DNA from: Alkalimonas amylolytica
Lineage (GTDB): Bacteria > Pseudomonadota > Gammaproteobacteria > Enterobacterales > Alteromonadaceae
Direction: 5' to 3'
Length of the DNA: 64,000 nt
Assembly (NCBI RefSeq): GCF_900107845.1
Contig: NZ_FNRM01000003.1
Location: 248,001-312,000, forward strand
Shown here: positions 1 through 9,591 of the stretch, in pieces
How positions within the stretch are numbered: position 1 is the first letter of the stretch
Layout of the letters: each line of letters begins with the position of its first letter
The notes under the pieces: model-generated
What the model was told of the DNA's origin: nothing
The model's database searches: none
What the model saw: the letters and a program-made list of their open reading frames with translations, nothing else
Program-made: the position numbers and the translations under genes

Positions 1-997
1 CTGCATAAACCGGTGAAACCCCTATCCCACCGGTTCTTCTGGCTACCAGATTTTGCGCAGTAAAAGGCTCACCGGCCTCTATCCGGCATGCCGCCACCAT
101 GGATTTTTGCAACGAAGCGCGATTGGCACGCTCACACCACTCAACGGATTTTACCGCAGAGCCCAGCATGGCATCGACCCGGCGAATTTCAGCAACAAAT
201 TGCCGCAGTTCCTCAGGCGACAGCGAAGCCTGATGATCCGGCCCTGGCAAGGATTTATCGAGGGTGAAATGCTTCTCCACCAAGACAGCCCCTGCAGCCA
301 CCGCATAAGGAGATGCTCCAAGACCAACCGTATGATCTGAGTAACCAACCAACAGCTGAAATTGCTGCTGAAAACTCTGCATCACCCGCAAGTTCAAAGC
401 CGAGTCTGGTGCCGGATAACTGGAAGTGCATTGCAACAAGATTAGATCTTTGCAGTGTGGATACAGAGTGTCGACCGCGCGCTGCACCTCGGAATACTCA
501 CTCATGCCAGTCGATACAATCAACGGGATCTTCAGGCTGGCGGCTTTGACGAGAAATGGCAGATTGGTCAAATCGGTCGAAGAAATCTTAAGTGCACTCA
601 GCTTGGCTTCCTTGAGCTGCTCCAGACTGGGTTCATCAAAGGGGGTGACCAAAAACTCAATGCCGTGCTGAGCACAGTAGTGTTGAAGTTGCCTGCATTG
701 TGCCGGGCTAATTTCCAGTTGTTTGAGCATCTGAAACTGCGATTGCGCATCGCCTTCCCCCTGCAGTTGATAGCTTGCTTTTACAACGTCGGAGCGGATT
801 AGGGCTTCAGTGCTGAATAACTGAAATTTCACTGCATCCGCACCGGCAGCTACCGCTACATCAATCAACTGATGTGCCATAGCCATATCGCCATTATGAT
901 TGACGCCCGCTTCGGCGATGATGTAGCTGGGCTGCTCAGGCCCAATCAGACGCCGGCCTAACTGAATCTGCTGGGAAAACTGGTAAGAACGCATCAT
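1..997 (-). CDS. neuB: N-acetylneuraminate/legionaminate synthase, partial (3' end outside window)
   Basis: The reading frame is open from an ATG at 997 to the window edge, about 332 codons, so the C-terminus is missing. The family condenses phosphoenolpyruvate with a hexosamine derivative to form a nine-carbon nonulosonic acid. The motif AEAGVNHNGD at residues 28-37 and the following VKFQLF are typical of NeuB/LegI; pseudaminate synthases usually differ here. The end of the visible part enters the C-terminal antifreeze-like SAF domain. The start codon overlaps the stop of the upstream aminotransferase (ATGA), which fixes the start and indicates translational coupling. The context with Maf and flagellin genes suggests the sugar decorates flagellin. 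Sialic versus legionaminic acid cannot be decided because the other pathway genes are outside the window. Confidence 0.9.
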   Translation of the reverse strand, partial: MMRSYQFSQQIQLGRRLIGPEQPSYIIAEAGVNHNGDMAMAHQLIDVAVAAGADAVKFQLFSTEALIRSDVVKASYQLQGEGDAQSQFQMLKQLEISPAQCRQLQHYCAQHGIEFLVTPFDEPSLEQLKEAKLSALKISSTDLTNLPFLVKAASLKIPLIVSTGMSEYSEVQRAVDTLYPHCKDLILLQCTSSYPAPDSALNLRVMQSFQQQFQLLVGYSDHTVGLGASPYAVAAGAVLVEKHFTLDKSLPGPDHQASLSPEELRQFVAEIRRVDAMLGSAVKSVEWCERANRASLQKSMVAACRIEAGEPFTAQNLVARRTGGIGVSPVYA

Positions 998-2130
998 ACA
1001 GGCTCCTGTAGTCTGGCGTTTGCAAACTGGCGGATCCTTAGGCAAATGCGCTCAACCTGGCTTTGTGTCAGTCCAACGAAGGTTGGTAACGAGATACCCT
1101 CAGCCGCTAACTGCTCCATCGATCGCAATGCCTCACTCTGATCCAGGTAAGGTGGCTGCAGATGCAGCGGGTAAAAAAATCCACGGGTTTCAATCTGATG
1201 CTGCTGCAAGTCATACATCAGCTCTGCAGCATGAAAACCTGCTTTGGCTGGGTCGACGCGCAACGACATCAGCCAATTGACGGTTTTCACCCCCTGACGC
1301 TGTAATTTAAACTCCAGGCCTGGTACCCCGGCTAAGTACTGCTGATACCATTGCTCCTGCTGCTGACGTTGCTGATAAAAGGCATCCAAATGCTGCAGCT
1401 GTGATACCCCAAGGGCGGCCTGAATATTGGTCATCCGATAATTCAAACCTGCCAGTTCATGCCAATAGCGGCGCTCAGGGAGCATGCCATGATCACGCAG
1501 GCACCTTACCCTCTGTGCCAACTGGTCACAATGGGTGGTGACCATGCCGCCCTCTCCAGTTGTGATAAGCTTGTTGGCAAAAAAACTAAAGCACCCCAAA
1601 TCCCCAATACTGCCGGTTGCTTGCTGGCCGATACTGGCACCCAGCGACTCGGCGCAATCCTCAATCAGAAACAGTTGATGCTGTTTGGCGATGACTTGCA
1701 GCTCGGCCATCCGGGCTGGCATACCATACAAATGCACCGGGATAATGGCCTTGGTAGCATGGCTTAGGCAACGTGCAATATCTGTTGGGTCCAAAGTCCA
1801 GTCCTGCCAGTTAACGCTGCAAAGTACTGGCTTGGCCCCGCAATGCAACACCGCGTTGGCAGTTGCGGCAAAAGTTAAATCCGGTACGATCACCTCATCA
1901 CCTGGGCCTATCCCCAGTGCCAACAAGGCCAAATGCAAGGCGGCCGTCCCACTGCTGACACTGATGGCATACGGCACACCAAGGTAGGCAGCAAACTCGT
2001 GTTCCAAACGCTCAACATAAGCGCCCTTGGAAGAGATCCAGCCGGTTTCCAGGCAATCCAACACCAGTGTCTTAGCCTCGGCCGTTAGGTAGGGCTTGGA
2101 GACAGGAATAAAATCGTCGCTGTTATTCAT
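994..2130 (-). CDS. DegT/DnrJ/EryC1 aminotransferase, GDP-perosamine synthase-like
   Basis: A 378-residue PLP-dependent sugar aminotransferase. The N-terminal VSKPYL...GWISSKG segment, IEDCAES (156-162) with the Asp that contacts the PLP ring nitrogen, the [13 protein letters not shown] block with the Schiff-base lysine near 187, and NYRMTN all match the perosamine-synthase branch. That branch aminates GDP-4-keto-6-deoxymannose. The gene directly upstream encodes GDP-mannose 4,6-dehydratase, which makes this substrate, and the two overlap by 8 bp. A GDP-perosamine-type 4-amino sugar is therefore the likely product (inference). Alternatives are other 4-keto-sugar aminotransferases such as LegC, but the gmd neighbour favours the GDP pathway. 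The gene runs into neuB by an ATGA overlap. Confidence 0.85.
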   Translation of the reverse strand: MNNSDDFIPVSKPYLTAEAKTLVLDCLETGWISSKGAYVERLEHEFAAYLGVPYAISVSSGTAALHLALLALGIGPGDEVIVPDLTFAATANAVLHCGAKPVLCSVNWQDWTLDPTDIARCLSHATKAIIPVHLYGMPARMAELQVIAKQHQLFLIEDCAESLGASIGQQATGSIGDLGCFSFFANKLITTGEGGMVTTHCDQLAQRVRCLRDHGMLPERRYWHELAGLNYRMTNIQAALGVSQLQHLDAFYQQRQQQEQWYQQYLAGVPGLEFKLQRQGVKTVNWLMSLRVDPAKAGFHAAELMYDLQQHQIETRGFFYPLHLQPPYLDQSEALRSMEQLAAEGISLPTFVGLTQSQVERICLRIRQFANARLQEPV

Positions 2131-3250
2131 TGCTGTACTTCTTTAAAATAGCTTCGTCTCGGGCCAGCGACAAATCGTGTCCGACCATTTCTTCCACCAT
2201 CTGTTCCAGACTGATTTTAGGTTTCCAGCCAAGGATCCGCTCTGCTTTGCTGGCGTCGCCCCAAAGTACATCGACTTCATTTGGCCGGAAATAGAAAGGA
2301 TCAACCCGCACCAGAACTTCCCCGCTTTGATAAGGGCAAGTCTGCCCGGGCACCTGGCTGGCAAAGCGCGCTTGATCCACACTGGCAATCCGCCCGACTT
2401 CATCTACCCCGTCGCCTTGCCACTCAAGCTCAATACCCACCAACGTAAAACAAGCTTCTACAAACTGTCTGACCGATGTTTTACGACCAGAAGCGATGAC
2501 AAAGTCATCCGGCTGCTCCTGTTGTAAAATCAACCACTGGGCTTCCACATAATCCCTGGCATGCCCCCAGTCACGTTCAGCATTTAAGTTACCAAGGTAC
2601 AAACAATCCTGCAGCTGGTACATCATTCGGCCAATTGCCGCCGTGATTTTTCGGGTTACGAAGGAGCGACCACGCCACTTGGACTCGTGATTAAACAAAA
2701 TGCCATTACAGGCAAAGATGCCATAAGCCTCGCGGTAATTTATGGTCGCCCAATAGGCAAAGAGCTTGGCAGTGGCGTAGGGAGAACGTGGATAAAATGG
2801 GGTGGTTTCACTTTGACGCGGCTGCTGGATTTTGCCATACAACTCGGACGTTGAAGCCTGATAAAAACGAACCTTGTCTTCCATTTTCAGGGTGCGGATA
2901 GCATCCAGTAACCGCAAGGTGCCATTAGCATTCACATCAGCAGTGTACTCCGGTGATGAGAAAGAGACATGCACATGGCTTTGCGCTGCCAGATTGTACA
3001 CCTCATCCGGCTGGGTTTCATTCAATAAACGCACCAACGAGAGCGAGTCCGTCATATCGCCGTAGTGCAAATAAAAGTCGTTGTTAACTTCTTGCGGCAG
3101 CTCCACCAAGTCGTGGAGCCGGTCCAGGTTTGGCAAGGAAGCGCGCCTTCGAATACCATGAACCTGATAGCCTTTATCCAATAAAAAGCGCGACAAATAA
3201 GCACCATCTTGCCCTGTAACCCCGGTCAACAACGCTACTTTTTTCTTCAT
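2123..3250 (-). CDS. gmd: GDP-mannose 4,6-dehydratase
   Basis: A 375-residue extended short-chain dehydrogenase that converts GDP-D-mannose to GDP-4-keto-6-deoxy-D-mannose in the cytoplasm. The NADP-binding GVTGQDG lies at residues 10-16, followed by the family-typical [18 protein letters not shown] and the catalytic Tyr-x3-Lys pair in YATAK are present, as is NHESKWRG, close to the usual NHESPRRG. The length fits the family. It follows a glycosyltransferase-like gene with an ATGA overlap and precedes the aminotransferase with an 8-bp overlap, so these three genes and neuB look like one translationally coupled unit. Its product is the precursor of perosamine, rhamnose, fucose or colitose sugars. 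Confidence 0.93.
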   Translation of the reverse strand: MKKKVALLTGVTGQDGAYLSRFLLDKGYQVHGIRRRASLPNLDRLHDLVELPQEVNNDFYLHYGDMTDSLSLVRLLNETQPDEVYNLAAQSHVHVSFSSPEYTADVNANGTLRLLDAIRTLKMEDKVRFYQASTSELYGKIQQPRQSETTPFYPRSPYATAKLFAYWATINYREAYGIFACNGILFNHESKWRGRSFVTRKITAAIGRMMYQLQDCLYLGNLNAERDWGHARDYVEAQWLILQQEQPDDFVIASGRKTSVRQFVEACFTLVGIELEWQGDGVDEVGRIASVDQARFASQVPGQTCPYQSGEVLVRVDPFYFRPNEVDVLWGDASKAERILGWKPKISLEQMVEEMVGHDLSLARDEAILKKYSNE

Positions 3251-4359
3251 CCTGTTTTCCTTTTGCTTTCACTCAGCATACGGATTTCAATGCCAAATTC
3301 GGCAAGACGCTGATAAATCGCCGTAATATGATCGTACAAGCTAAAATAATCGCTGCCCCAAGGTGTTGTCTGAAAAGAGCCAAGCAAGGCGTCGGGCAGC
3401 TGGTAGCAGCAGGCCCGGACTTGCTTATCAAACAGCATTTTCAGATTGAACAAACAAGTCGAGTGCAGACCTGTCACCAATCCGGGTTTACGGCCCTGCT
3501 CTGCCAGCAACAGTTCGTAGGGTGTATCGTTGTGCTCTATCTGAAACCCCAACTGCTCAAGCCAGGGCGTTTTCTCGGCCATGTCTTCTGAACGGTGAGC
3601 AAAGTAGATAGCTTGCCCTTCCCCGCTACCAAGCACAGCTGCATCCTCGACAATCGCCCGATAATCGGCTGTTGGAACAAAGCCTTTTTCGCAGACCGGA
3701 GAACCAATAAAATGCCACTCCCGATGGCTAGAGGAAACCGGCTGCCAGTTTTGGCGTAATAACGATAAATCATTTCTCAGACAATGGTTGTTGTCTTCAA
3801 AAGAAAAAATCGAAAACAACCGAGCGGCTTTCGGTTCAATGCGAAGTCCCAGCTCTTGTTTAATGGCAAGTGCCTGTGCCCGTCGTGAAGGATCGCCCCG
3901 GTACATGCTTACTGGCAGTCGATACCCGGCAGGCTTTAGCACATGGCGCTGAATAGGATTGGTGGCCGCACCATCATCCACCACAATCAGCTGCTTAGCC
4001 GTTACACTGCAGGCAATATCCTGCATCCATTGCTGGCGAAGATCCCCAATCACAATGGTATCAAAGCACTCATCTGCATAATCTGTGGCCAGGCCGGCAT
4101 AACTAGCAATGCGCTCCTGCAGCGTCCCTTGTCGCAGTAACTCGAGCACACGAATGCGCCCGGGTGGATACAACCGATACAACGTCTGCAACTGCCGGGT
4201 TGAATTACCACAAAACCCTGAGGCATCCAACACCAGAGTTTCAGCTCCAGGGTGGTATTGATGTAAGTATTCCAGCGCACACCAGTACTGAAATGGTGAC
4301 ACCACTAGAATTATAGCTTTATGCTTACAAGTGGAGTCTGTCATATTAATGAATTGCAT
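3247..4359 (-). CDS. Putative sialyltransferase-like (GT52/polysialyltransferase-type) glycosyltransferase
   Basis: A 370-residue protein that I do not recognise with certainty. The N-terminal half has an alternating fold-like pattern with [11 protein letters not shown]. The C-terminal half has [23 protein letters not shown] and a segment ending in [14 protein letters not shown]. These resemble, in order, the acidic, E-K-G, histidine-rich and serine-rich motifs of bacterial sialyl- and polysialyltransferases of the GT52 type. A nonulosonate synthase three genes downstream makes a transferase for such a sugar plausible. There is no signal peptide or membrane segment. The start could be the ATG at 4359 or the internal Met six residues later. 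It overlaps gmd by ATGA. The function is inference from motif resemblance and context. Confidence 0.55.
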   Translation of the reverse strand: MQFINMTDSTCKHKAIILVVSPFQYWCALEYLHQYHPGAETLVLDASGFCGNSTRQLQTLYRLYPPGRIRVLELLRQGTLQERIASYAGLATDYADECFDTIVIGDLRQQWMQDIACSVTAKQLIVVDDGAATNPIQRHVLKPAGYRLPVSMYRGDPSRRAQALAIKQELGLRIEPKAARLFSIFSFEDNNHCLRNDLSLLRQNWQPVSSSHREWHFIGSPVCEKGFVPTADYRAIVEDAAVLGSGEGQAIYFAHRSEDMAEKTPWLEQLGFQIEHNDTPYELLLAEQGRKPGLVTGLHSTCLFNLKMLFDKQVRACCYQLPDALLGSFQTTPWGSDYFSLYDHITAIYQRLAEFGIEIRMLSESKRKTG

Positions 4360-4397
4360 CGGCTTTACTCATTTATAGCGGTAGCATTCACCACCTT

Positions 4398-5453
4398 TTA
4401 CCAGTCTTTGAAATTAACAAGCCCGATTAATTCTTTGGAAATACCAAACGAGAAATCCGTTTCATCGGAAAACCCTCGCTCGCATAGCTGAGTAGAAATC
4501 TCATAATAATATGATGACGCAATCACAACATAGTGCAAACGAGCGTCTAGCTGCTCTGGGCTATAAACAGCAAGCCCTGCTATCTCTTTACCCCAATGAG
4601 CGCTATTACTATCAACAGACGCCTCAACCTTCAAGCCTGGTAATGCTTGCATTGTTTGCCTGGCTGCGCTGCCTGTGCCCCACAATACAATAGCCCTTTC
4701 TGCCGCCCGGCTTTCAATCTGCTGTAAGATGGTCTGCCCGAGTGATTGTAAATAGGCTACTCTGGAGTCATGGCGGCGCCAGATAAAAAAGCGATTATCC
4801 CGGGCATTGCCATCATACAGATAGTATTTCAGTTGGTTTTTCCAGGCGATGTAATGAAAGCTGAGTTGATCACGACGGCTATGGAGTGCAATCTCAGCCC
4901 ACCAATCGTACATAGCCCTCATTAACTCAGGCTCCATGTGCTTGCGAACCAGAACGCATGTCATCACTCCATGCTGGTCCAGTTCAGCATTCATTTCAGG
5001 GAAGCCCAACAGGCGATACTTTGTCATTTGCTCCCGAATGACATCAGCAGCATCGTAATTGCCTTTGATGAGCGCTTCTGCTTGCTGATAGGTACACAAT
5101 ACCCGCTCCGGCATCTGCCAGGTGGCTAAGTGACAGGTCTCTAACCCAATATTAATAAGCTCCTTGACGCTACCACGTAACGTCAAATTTGCATCCATCC
5201 AAATGCTGTATTCGTAGTCTGGGAAGTGTTCGTGCGGCAGCACTTTCACCCGGCGAGCAAGCCGGACAGGATCCTGTTGCGCAAACTTATACTCTTTCGG
5301 GGTAAAGGGCCGGAGTTGCCATAGATCAGATGTTAAATCGGGATTATCGGTGAAACAAACATAGTCCACACCGTCTTCAATCAACTCTGGAGCTAAGAGT
5401 TTATCGTAGTCTCCTGCTATGGCCGTATAGACAACTATCTTATTCTTCTTCAT
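4398..5453 (-). CDS. DUF616-type putative glycosyltransferase with C-terminal Rossmann-like domain
   Basis: A 351-residue protein in two parts. Residues 1 to about 230 carry the hallmarks of the DUF616/TOD1 glycosyltransferase-like family: an N-terminal IVVYTAIAGDYD, VCFTDNPD, a positively charged stretch ending in KVLPHEHFPDYEYSIWMDAN (an Asp-x-Asn/Asp metal-type motif) and a late RDQLSF. Residues from about 245 onward begin with AIVLWGTGSAARQT and end in VVIASSYYYEI, which looks like a nucleotide-binding Rossmann domain of the type found in PglD-like and nucleoside-sugar enzymes. Its start overlaps the stop of the cytidylyltransferase gene (ATGA), so the two proteins probably work together. 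Acceptor and donor are unknown. Confidence 0.6.
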   Translation of the reverse strand: MKKNKIVVYTAIAGDYDKLLAPELIEDGVDYVCFTDNPDLTSDLWQLRPFTPKEYKFAQQDPVRLARRVKVLPHEHFPDYEYSIWMDANLTLRGSVKELINIGLETCHLATWQMPERVLCTYQQAEALIKGNYDAADVIREQMTKYRLLGFPEMNAELDQHGVMTCVLVRKHMEPELMRAMYDWWAEIALHSRRDQLSFHYIAWKNQLKYYLYDGNARDNRFFIWRRHDSRVAYLQSLGQTILQQIESRAAERAIVLWGTGSAARQTMQALPGLKVEASVDSNSAHWGKEIAGLAVYSPEQLDARLHYVVIASSYYYEISTQLCERGFSDETDFSFGISKELIGLVNFKDW

Positions 5454-5866
5454 ACACTCAACTCATTCTTTAGTTGCATGAATACTGAAATCGCTTGCTT
5501 TAATGACGACGAGGAAACCTCTTTAGTGCGCTCAAGATAAACCACCTCACAAAGTGCTCCCAGGTCATCAAACTTTCCTTGCCAATCATCTCCCATCACA
5601 AAAACATTCGCTTGATAAGTCTGAATGTCGTCTGCCTTTTGCTTCCAATCGCACTCAGGGATCACCAAGTCAACAAAGCGACAGCTACGCACAATCTCTG
5701 AGCGGTGAGTAAAGGGTACCAAGGTACTCTTACCTTTTCGTGCATTAAACTCATCGGTTGAAACACCTACAATCAGCCTGTCACCAAGCGCTTTGGCGCG
5801 TCGCAATAAATTTACATGCCCGATATGGAACAGATCAAAGGTTCCGTAAGTTAGCACGGTTTTCAT
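5450..5866 (-). CDS. tagD: Glycerol-3-phosphate cytidylyltransferase-like protein
   Basis: A 138-residue nucleotidyltransferase of the TagD/Gct family, which makes CDP-glycerol from CTP and glycerol 3-phosphate. The nucleotide-binding GTFDLFHIGH motif lies at residues 8-17, and ERTKEVSSSSLK near residue 116 corresponds to the RT-x-G-I-S-T-T signature in modified form. The length is usual for the family. In Gram-negative bacteria such genes sit in capsule, O-antigen or glycan loci that add glycerol phosphate. Here it follows the Maf gene after 107 bp and overlaps the next glycosyltransferase-like gene by ATGA. The altered RTxGISTT motif leaves open a related substrate such as another polyol phosphate or sugar phosphate. 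Confidence 0.8.
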   Translation of the reverse strand: MKTVLTYGTFDLFHIGHVNLLRRAKALGDRLIVGVSTDEFNARKGKSTLVPFTHRSEIVRSCRFVDLVIPECDWKQKADDIQTYQANVFVMGDDWQGKFDDLGALCEVVYLERTKEVSSSSLKQAISVFMQLKNELSV

Positions 5867-5962
5867 CCGACGGGTCCTCTGTCAAAGTATTGCCGGTTTA
5901 TGTAATGCATATCGGCCACAACTTAAGCTTGCTTTAGCCTTAGAGAAAGCTTTCCCCAAAAT

Positions 5963-5981
5963 AGCCGTTTTGTTCACGGCT
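5963..5981 (-). terminator. Weak stem-loop at the end of maf
   Basis: AGCCGT and ACGGCT pair around a 7-base loop, overlapping the maf stop codon. Reading along the minus strand the stem is followed by ATTTT. It may attenuate transcription between maf and tagD. It is short and the U tract is poor. Confidence 0.35.
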
Positions 5982-8790
5982 CTTTTAAACGATCCATTAA
6001 GTAAGCAACCGAAACGCCATCGCATGCCAGCGGATCATTTAGCATGTCCGCTTTGACACTTTTTAAATAATCAATCCAGATATGCTGAACATCATGAAAA
6101 GCATCCAACAAATCCTTGTGCTCTTCATCAATGCTAACAGACAATTTAGTAAGGACAGCTGAAATGTAATTTGTACTGCCCAGCATCATCAGGTACAGCA
6201 GGTTGTATTGATCACCACCAAACTTACGCAGTAACAACCATTGCTTATCGATGAAGGCTAAAGCCTGCTCGGCCGTAGCGACAGGCTCCTCAAGTAAGCA
6301 AACCCATTCATCTATACCCCGTTCAAGTGCGGTAAAATTGAACCGTTGCCACACCGGCTGTGCTAAATCAGCAAAGGATGAATAACTGCTCTGCTCTAAA
6401 AAATCGGCCATCACCTTTCGTTTATCAAGCTTCATATGGCTCAAAAGGATATTTGCGGGCTGAAGAGGCCTTGCCCCCTCAATTCTGGCACCATCACTGC
6501 AGTTGTATACTTCGAGATCCTTGCTATGGGCTTTTATAGCTTGCTCAATAAGTTTCCGCGAAACATCAAACTCAGTTTTCGTAAAAACCTGTGAGCGAAA
6601 ATTGCCAGCGGTAACCAGACCACCACCGTGAGCTTTCTGGTAAGCGTAAATTTGCTCGCCATTTTTCTTATAGTAAGCAGATGATTTAGAGTGATGATAG
6701 TTTATATCCGCATAGCCTAAATCAACACCAAACAGATACAGCAACCTAACTCCAAGCTTCAACATGGCATTTACCACCAAGTTAGTCACCGTTGGATAGG
6801 CATAGCTAAGTGATGCTACCTGCACATTCTCTTTGGCCAACTCGCGCTCAAATACGATGGTGGATGTTTCACCTTCTTTAAAGCAGAGATACGTCTCTGC
6901 AAATAAAGCTGCCGTATCCGGATGAATACCATTGACACTGAGAAGACGGATATCTTGCAAATAGCTTGGATCATCCACTTGGTTGATCCAATCGAAGGTC
7001 GCTCTATTTTGCTCAATTTCAGCATGAAAATCAGGCTTGATACCATGGCTGTGTAAAGCTTTTAACGCCGTACCACAACTGATGATGATCACCTGGTCTT
7101 GATATTCTTTTAAATAATCAAAACATTGATCCAAGCTTGGTCCATTACCAACCACAAAGACAGGCAATTTGAGAAAGTCATGCTGCTGCAGGCCTTTCCG
7201 CTCTTTTTTAAAAAAATGATGCCCATTACTTAGGCTATAATAGGTATGAGCCAGGCCATAGCGTGCGTGATCGAAATACTCTCCTATCGCCAATACCACC
7301 TTCAATTCAGCTCTCAAATCATAAATCGCTTTTTGCATAGTCTCGTTGTAATACGAGCTCAACATGTAGGTATTGGCGATGGAATAAGCTCCAACCTGAT
7401 AAAACTGCATCATCAAATCATAAAAATAGCGACTACCATCACCGCCGAGGTTCAGATAAATACGTCGTTTATCCTCATCAGCCTGCTCAAAGATTGACGC
7501 CCAATCGGTCACGTGCAAACTGGCTGCAAAAAAATCCAGATTAGGCTCACAAATATAAAGGCTTTTGATACGATGCATGGAAGACAGGTGCTCAAGGTGT
7601 TTACCAAGGGCTACCCCAAAGACGATTAAAGAATCAACTTGTTGAGGCAAACGACTATTTTGCTGCAATGTCTTGGTTAATATCGGTTGTATTTTCTTCA
7701 TGTACGAAAAATGAAGATAGTGCTCAAGTTTTCGGGTAATACGCTGACCCAAGATCACATCATCTTTGTAGGGGTGATGGACAAAATAATCAACAAGGGC
7801 TTCAGATTCCTGTTCAATATTCTGGTAAAACAGTGCCTTGCGCTGCTTATGATAGAGGTTTGGTTGCCCTTGCTCTTGCACCAGTTGCCAGTGCTCTGCC
7901 TGATGTTTTTGAATGGCCAGGTGCACCTTAGGGTAGAACTTTTTTAGAGCAGCCATATTCCGCTGATAGCGCTTTTCATCAGTAAATGACTGGGGCTGAC
8001 TTGTACCTAACACGCCGGGGTTGCGTTCACTGATAAAATCGTATAAATGTTCGTACCGACCAATATGCGCACTCTCTGCCAACAATTTACCGGGCTCGCC
8101 CTGATGTGTCATGGCGTAATCAATAACTTTATCCATCACTGGATGAAAGTAATGACGGTACAGGTACACTCTGTCTTGCTCCGTTTCCTGACAAAGTTCT
8201 GCTAAATCAGTGGTAAGCGAGCTACCATCATTTCCTAGCTGAAGAAAAATTTGGGTATTTAATGCAGCAGCCGTTTCGAATAAAGCCAGCCAGTCATTCG
8301 CTTGCAGTGAACAAAACAGCATATCCACTGAAGGCTCATAAACAATAAGGTAACGTACCCGAACCTGCTGCAACAGCTCATTGAGTTGGTATCCAAACCC
8401 CATACCAAACACAACCAGGGTATTAATTTGTGCTGGCAACGGTTCTGCTGGCCAGTCCGCTGTCCCAACATCAGAATGGTATAAATCGACATAAGGAGCA
8501 TGAGCTACAAAGTCAGCGACCTCTTCTGCTACCTCTTGGATTGGATCAGAGCCATAAACAACACGTCCTGTAGCAAAGTCGACAATATTGAGCATGGCAT
8601 CTTTAGTGCTGAATACCGAGTATTGTTGCATGGTGTGTTGCTGCACGATATCGACGACTGACGGGATAAATTGTTGGAAAGCTGCCATATTTGCAGTAAA
8701 GATTGAGTTAATCTTTGCAGCGGCTTGCTGCTCTACCTGAGCTTGGCGCTCAGCATCCTCGTGCAACTGGTAATTAATGTATTTGAGCAT
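5974..8790 (-). CDS. maf: Large Maf-family flagellin glycosyltransferase with duplicated N-terminal domain
   Basis: A 938-residue motility accessory factor. Maf proteins transfer nonulosonic acids to serine or threonine of flagellin before export. The central MAF_flag10/DUF115 domain, about residues 540-790, shows VFVVGNGPSLD, IISCGTALKALHSHGIKPDF, EIEQN and YLFGVDLGY. The N-terminal half has two related copies, about residues 36-200 and 279-455. Each contains a hydrophobic-VFG strand, then a Y/C-EP segment, then a DW segment and an N-LG-(N/G)-DGS motif. Typical Maf proteins are around 600-700 residues, so this one is unusually long. It lies 47 bp after the fliT-like gene, in the filament cluster and upstream of the nonulosonate locus, which supports flagellin as acceptor. 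Confidence 0.88.
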   Translation of the reverse strand: MLKYINYQLHEDAERQAQVEQQAAAKINSIFTANMAAFQQFIPSVVDIVQQHTMQQYSVFSTKDAMLNIVDFATGRVVYGSDPIQEVAEEVADFVAHAPYVDLYHSDVGTADWPAEPLPAQINTLVVFGMGFGYQLNELLQQVRVRYLIVYEPSVDMLFCSLQANDWLALFETAAALNTQIFLQLGNDGSSLTTDLAELCQETEQDRVYLYRHYFHPVMDKVIDYAMTHQGEPGKLLAESAHIGRYEHLYDFISERNPGVLGTSQPQSFTDEKRYQRNMAALKKFYPKVHLAIQKHQAEHWQLVQEQGQPNLYHKQRKALFYQNIEQESEALVDYFVHHPYKDDVILGQRITRKLEHYLHFSYMKKIQPILTKTLQQNSRLPQQVDSLIVFGVALGKHLEHLSSMHRIKSLYICEPNLDFFAASLHVTDWASIFEQADEDKRRIYLNLGGDGSRYFYDLMMQFYQVGAYSIANTYMLSSYYNETMQKAIYDLRAELKVVLAIGEYFDHARYGLAHTYYSLSNGHHFFKKERKGLQQHDFLKLPVFVVGNGPSLDQCFDYLKEYQDQVIIISCGTALKALHSHGIKPDFHAEIEQNRATFDWINQVDDPSYLQDIRLLSVNGIHPDTAALFAETYLCFKEGETSTIVFERELAKENVQVASLSYAYPTVTNLVVNAMLKLGVRLLYLFGVDLGYADINYHHSKSSAYYKKNGEQIYAYQKAHGGGLVTAGNFRSQVFTKTEFDVSRKLIEQAIKAHSKDLEVYNCSDGARIEGARPLQPANILLSHMKLDKRKVMADFLEQSSYSSFADLAQPVWQRFNFTALERGIDEWVCLLEEPVATAEQALAFIDKQWLLLRKFGGDQYNLLYLMMLGSTNYISAVLTKLSVSIDEEHKDLLDAFHDVQHIWIDYLKSVKADMLNDPLACDGVSVAYLMDRLKEP

Positions 8791-8837
8791 AGATGTTCCG
8801 GCATTTCAGAACGGACAGCCGGTGTGGATCTGTCAGT

Positions 8838-9143
8838 TCAGGTATTCTGATCGTAGCCTGACTTCGCTTTTTTTCGGCGTTCGAGTTGCAACAACTCAGC
8901 TGCTGCCGCCACTTTTTCAGCTTCAAACAGAACCATTTGTTGTTGTAACCAGTCTAGCTGCTCGCGAAGGAAAAGACCATAAGACTCAGAGTCTTCAGCA
9001 AATTTCACGCCAGAATGAAGCAACTCCTGATACTGCTGAAATTGCAGCTGAGTTTTGGAGAGATCGGTTGTATCTTGCATCAATTGGCTCAGCTGTTGCT
9101 GAGCCGTGGCCACCTGATTTTTCCAGTCAATAAAAGATGGCAT
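8838..9143 (-). CDS. FliT-like small helical protein
   Basis: A 101-residue, highly charged, glutamine-rich protein predicted to be almost entirely helical. Its start overlaps the fliS stop by one base (TAATG), so it is translationally coupled to fliS. This is where fliT, the chaperone of the cap protein FliD, sits in many flagellar operons. Sequence similarity to FliT itself cannot be judged by eye, so the name rests on position, size and helical composition. An alternative is an uncharacterised flagellar accessory protein. No signal peptide is seen. Confidence 0.6.
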   Translation of the reverse strand: MPSFIDWKNQVATAQQQLSQLMQDTTDLSKTQLQFQQYQELLHSGVKFAEDSESYGLFLREQLDWLQQQMVLFEAEKVAAAAELLQLERRKKAKSGYDQNT

Positions 9144-9580
9144 TAAAAACCTGAAGCGCTATGGCTTTGACGGGCAACTTGCATTTGGTAACCTTTCTCC
9201 CGCTCACTGACAGGAATTTGATCCCAAGCACCTTTAATGGATAGCATTAATTCCATCACTTCATCTACTTTGCTTGGGCTGTTGCTGCGGCTGGCCAGCA
9301 TCAAATGATTCACCATAAAATCGTACAAAGCCCAGAGGTTATCAGAAATCTCACCACCGGCTTCCATATCCAATGACCCTTGCAAAGCGGAAATAATTGT
9401 CATGGCTTTGGAAACCGCGGCTGATTTACCGGCATAATCTTTCCGCTCCATACTGCCTTTTGCTTTGGCCATATTCTCCAGAGCACCTTGCATCAATAAC
9501 TGAATCACACGATGTGGATCAGCCACGGCCAAATCATCTTTTACGCCAACGGATTTGTACGCTTTAATGCCATAACTCAT
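9143..9580 (-). CDS. fliS: Flagellar export chaperone FliS
   Basis: A 145-residue cytoplasmic chaperone that binds the C-terminal D0 region of flagellin and prevents premature polymerisation. The N-terminal YKSVGVKDDLAVADPHRVIQLL and the later GEISDNLWALYDFM and LMLASRSNS segments are characteristic of FliS. The length is normal. It follows fliD after 11 bp and is probably co-transcribed with flaG and fliD from the sigma-28-type promoter upstream of flaG. Confidence 0.95.
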   Translation of the reverse strand: MSYGIKAYKSVGVKDDLAVADPHRVIQLLMQGALENMAKAKGSMERKDYAGKSAAVSKAMTIISALQGSLDMEAGGEISDNLWALYDFMVNHLMLASRSNSPSKVDEVMELMLSIKGAWDQIPVSEREKGYQMQVARQSHSASGF

Positions 9581-9591
9581 AGGAACCTCGA

